DNA of 64,000 nt from Paenibacillus odorifer (GTDB taxonomy: Bacteria > Bacillota > Bacilli > Paenibacillales > Paenibacillaceae): assembly GCF_000758725.1 (NCBI RefSeq), contig NZ_CP009428.1:3348001-3412000 (forward strand), in the 5' to 3' direction. Below the pieces are notes generated by a model that was given only the letters and a program-made list of their open reading frames with translations, searched no databases and had not been told where the DNA came from. This document shows, one piece after another, positions 62,371 through 64,000 of the stretch (its first letter is position 1; every line of letters starts with the position of its first letter). Both the position numbers and the translations under genes were made by a program.

Positions 62371-63264
62371 ATGAACATTGAAAATATTGAGGCTTTTGTC
62401 TACATCAACCATTATGGAAGCTTCAATAAAGCGGCCGAAGTTCTATATATCTCACAGCCGACAGTAACGGCCCGGATTCAATCGCTAGAGAGGGAACTGG
62501 ATTGCAAAGTGTTTGATCGGTTGGGCAAGCAGATTAACCTAACGGATAAAGGTAAACAGTTTCTTCCCTATGCCCAGCAGATTCTCCAGATCTATCAGAA
62601 CGGTAAATATCAGGTTCAGGCTAAGGGACACATTCCAAATGAACTGAGAATCGGCAGTACGGTCTCGGTTTCCAATTATTTAATGCCCCATCTGATGCTC
62701 CATTTAAAGCGCAGATATCCTCATATCACAATCAAGCTGATGACAGCTTCTACGGAAGTATTGACTGAAAAGTTGAAATCGAAGGAGCTTGATTTGGCTT
62801 TTATCCGTAAGATCGTAAATCCGGCAATTCAAACCTTTCCTTTCTGCGAGGACCCCATCTCACTGTATGTACATGAGGGACATCGCTTTGCTAGAGCACA
62901 GCGGGCTTCACTGGAGGATATCCGCCAGGAGACGTTGGTTTTTTTTGAATGTGGCTCTTTAGATTGGATGCGGCTGCATCGTGTATTTGAGAGCATGGAA
63001 CAGCCACCGAAGATTGAATATCAGGTAGATAACCTGGAGACAGCCAAAAAGCTGGTATTGAAAAAAGCAGGCATCTGTTTCCTTCCCGCCCTCAGTGTGC
63101 AAGAGGAAGTGGCGACGGGGTCGCTGATCCGGGTGGATATTGCGGAGACGGAAGGCATCTCCTTACGAACCAGCTTGATTTCGCTAAATGGAGAGAACGC
63201 AGAATTCATCGAAACCTTGCTTGAACTGGGGATTGGTAAAGTCGGAGATCGACTAATTGTATAG
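62371..63264 (+). CDS. LysR-family regulator of sulfur amino acid uptake (YtlI/AscR-like)
   Basis: This is a 297-residue LysR protein. The HTH is at 1-60 (IENIEAFVYINHYGSFNKAAEVLYISQPTVTARIQSLERELDCKVFDRLGK). The effector domain follows (LRIGSTVSVSNYLMPHLMLHLKRRYP). It is upstream of a SnaA/YtmI-like acetyltransferase and a cystine-type binding lipoprotein. In B. subtilis the same order is ytlI-ytmI-tcyJ, where YtlI activates the operon when methionine or cysteine is low. The role is inferred from that synteny. Confidence 0.85.
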   Translation: MNIENIEAFVYINHYGSFNKAAEVLYISQPTVTARIQSLERELDCKVFDRLGKQINLTDKGKQFLPYAQQILQIYQNGKYQVQAKGHIPNELRIGSTVSVSNYLMPHLMLHLKRRYPHITIKLMTASTEVLTEKLKSKELDLAFIRKIVNPAIQTFPFCEDPISLYVHEGHRFARAQRASLEDIRQETLVFFECGSLDWMRLHRVFESMEQPPKIEYQVDNLETAKKLVLKKAGICFLPALSVQEEVATGSLIRVDIAETEGISLRTSLISLNGENAEFIETLLELGIGKVGDRLIV

Positions 63265-63383
63265 ATGTATTAAAAAACTCTATTAGCGCATGGACACATG
63301 CAGTGATAAAGTTAATTGCATATAATCACGACTAATTCGATAGGGATTATAAAATTAATTTTCGAAAGGCTGGAGGGCATGTG

Positions 63384-63899
63384 ATGAGTGAGGTATACAG
63401 GCTGGCAGAACTGAAGGATGCGGAGCAATTGCTGGATGTTACATATCGTGCTTATCAGCTGATTCGTGAACTTGGGCTGCATTGGCCGGCGGCCACAGCC
63501 GACTTGGCGCTTATTGAAGACAATATAGCTACGAATGAGTGTTATGTGCTTGAAGTTGACGGAACGATAGTTGCGACCATAACCCTTTCAAAGGAAGAAG
63601 AGATTAAGAAGATTAGCCCACTGCCTTTTATTAAATGGTTTGCTGCTCATCCAGATTACAGTAACAGAGGTTATGGTGGAAAACTTTTGGATTGGGTGGA
63701 AGAGAACATTATTGCTGGACAGTTAGGTTCGGCTGCAGTCACGCTGGCAACGGCGAAGAAACATCCGTGGTTGGTTCAAATGTATGAACGCCGGGGGTAC
63801 GAACGGTTTTTAGAACTGGATCAGCAGAACGGTGACGGCATTATGTATCTGCTGAAAAAAACACTTACAGACAAACCACAGTTCATTCAAAGGGGATAA
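63384..63899 (+). CDS. snaA: SnaA/YtmI-like N-acetyltransferase
   Basis: This is a 171-residue GNAT protein: YRLAELKDAEQLLDVTYRAYQLIRELGLHWPAATADLALIEDNI, then FAAHPDYSNRGYGGKLLDWVE and ATAKKHPWLVQMYERRGYERF. It matches YtmI/SnaA, which acetylates S-alkylcysteines so that they can be degraded. ATG 63384 has GGAGGG about 7 bases upstream; the GTG at 63381 is less likely. It is followed by a tcyJ-like lipoprotein gene and preceded by the LysR gene, matching the B. subtilis sulfur operon. Confidence 0.82.
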   Translation: MSEVYRLAELKDAEQLLDVTYRAYQLIRELGLHWPAATADLALIEDNIATNECYVLEVDGTIVATITLSKEEEIKKISPLPFIKWFAAHPDYSNRGYGGKLLDWVEENIIAGQLGSAAVTLATAKKHPWLVQMYERRGYERFLELDQQNGDGIMYLLKKTLTDKPQFIQRG

Positions 63900-63903
63900 A
63901 ACA

Positions 63904-64000
63904 ATGAAAAAGTCCATTTCACTAGTATTTGCATCGATATTGACACTGGCGATTGCCGGCTGCGGAAACAACAGTAACAGTGCTAGCAGCAATCAGAATG
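63904..64000 (+). CDS. ABC transporter substrate-binding lipoprotein, tcyJ/tcyK-like (3' partial)
   Basis: ATG at 63904, preceded by AAAGGGG, starts a lipoprotein signal peptide (KKSISLVFASILTLAIAGC) with lipobox AIAGC followed by an Asn/Ser-rich linker. The window ends after 32 codons. In the B. subtilis operon the gene in this place encodes TcyJ/TcyK, the cystine and S-methylcysteine binding protein. Confidence 0.65.
   Translation, partial: MKKSISLVFASILTLAIAGCGNNSNSASSNQN

Overview
The window looks like a chromosomal segment of a Paenibacillus-type Bacillota (inference). Base composition is moderate to low in G+C, and strong AGGAGG-type ribosome binding sites and many TTG/GTG starts are visible. 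It also has CcpA-type cre boxes, Fur boxes, a T-box leader, an AraR-type regulator and a secreted GH11 xylanase very close to the Bacillus circulans/Paenibacillus XynA type. I saw no tRNA, rRNA, CRISPR array, intact insertion sequence or prophage.

Layout. 1-4 kb: end of an ArsR regulator, its SRPBCC partner, and a large UvrA-like ATPase. 4-6.6 kb: two MerR regulators, each with a 19-bp-spacer promoter aimed at a neighbour (a cupin gene and an aldo/keto reductase). 6.7-9.8 kb: a secreted propeller/ricin-lectin protein and a VanZ-like membrane protein. 9.8-14 kb: a PocR-AraC regulator divergent from glycerol dehydrogenase and a fused ATP-type dihydroxyacetone kinase. 14-19.4 kb: a membrane-tethered hydrolase, a GNAT enzyme, a membrane protein, and an ECF sigma/anti-sigma pair. 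19.4-22.3 kb: an iron-uptake unit (two Fur boxes, 20-codon leader ORF, AraC regulator, siderophore-binding lipoprotein) and a chloramphenicol-phosphotransferase-like kinase. 22.5-30 kb: pentose block with araR divergent from araBDA, then cytoplasmic GH8 and GH43 enzymes on the minus strand. 30-35.7 kb: small metabolic and redox genes. 35.7-38.9 kb: a 1047-residue double-kinase hybrid sensor. 38.9-43 kb: an accessory, partly decayed stretch with short repeats and two gene remnants. 43-45 kb: a T-box leader in front of a GNAT gene, then a double-HTH MerR regulator. 46-50.5 kb: xylanase, an FGE-fold lipoprotein, and a LysR/dehydrogenase pair. 51.3-59.3 kb: an AraC regulator and a sugar-acid catabolic cluster. 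59.4-64 kb: a lipoprotein, a GNAT enzyme, and the start of a ytlI-snaA-tcyJ type sulfur operon that runs off the window.

How the parts work together. Xylan is cut outside by GH11. Imported oligomers can be trimmed by the GH8 exo-oligoxylanase and GH43 enzyme, and arabinose enters the pentose phosphate pathway through AraABD. No sugar transporter is encoded here, so uptake must come from elsewhere. Glycerol goes to dihydroxyacetone and then DHAP through GldA and DhaKL. In the 55-59 kb cluster, a metallo-deacetylase, DgaE-like ammonia lyase, DgaF-like KDPG aldolase and KDG kinase fit a route from an N-acetylated amino-sugar acid to pyruvate and glyceraldehyde-3-phosphate. Unlike the classical D-glucosaminate operon, it has no PTS genes.

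Strongest candidates for new biology: the PTS-free amino-sugar-acid cluster, the T-box-controlled acetyltransferase, the UvrA paralogue with a third ATPase-less UvrA-like module, and the Fur-box/leader-ORF arrangement before the AraC regulator. All names rest on reading motifs by eye; no database search was possible.
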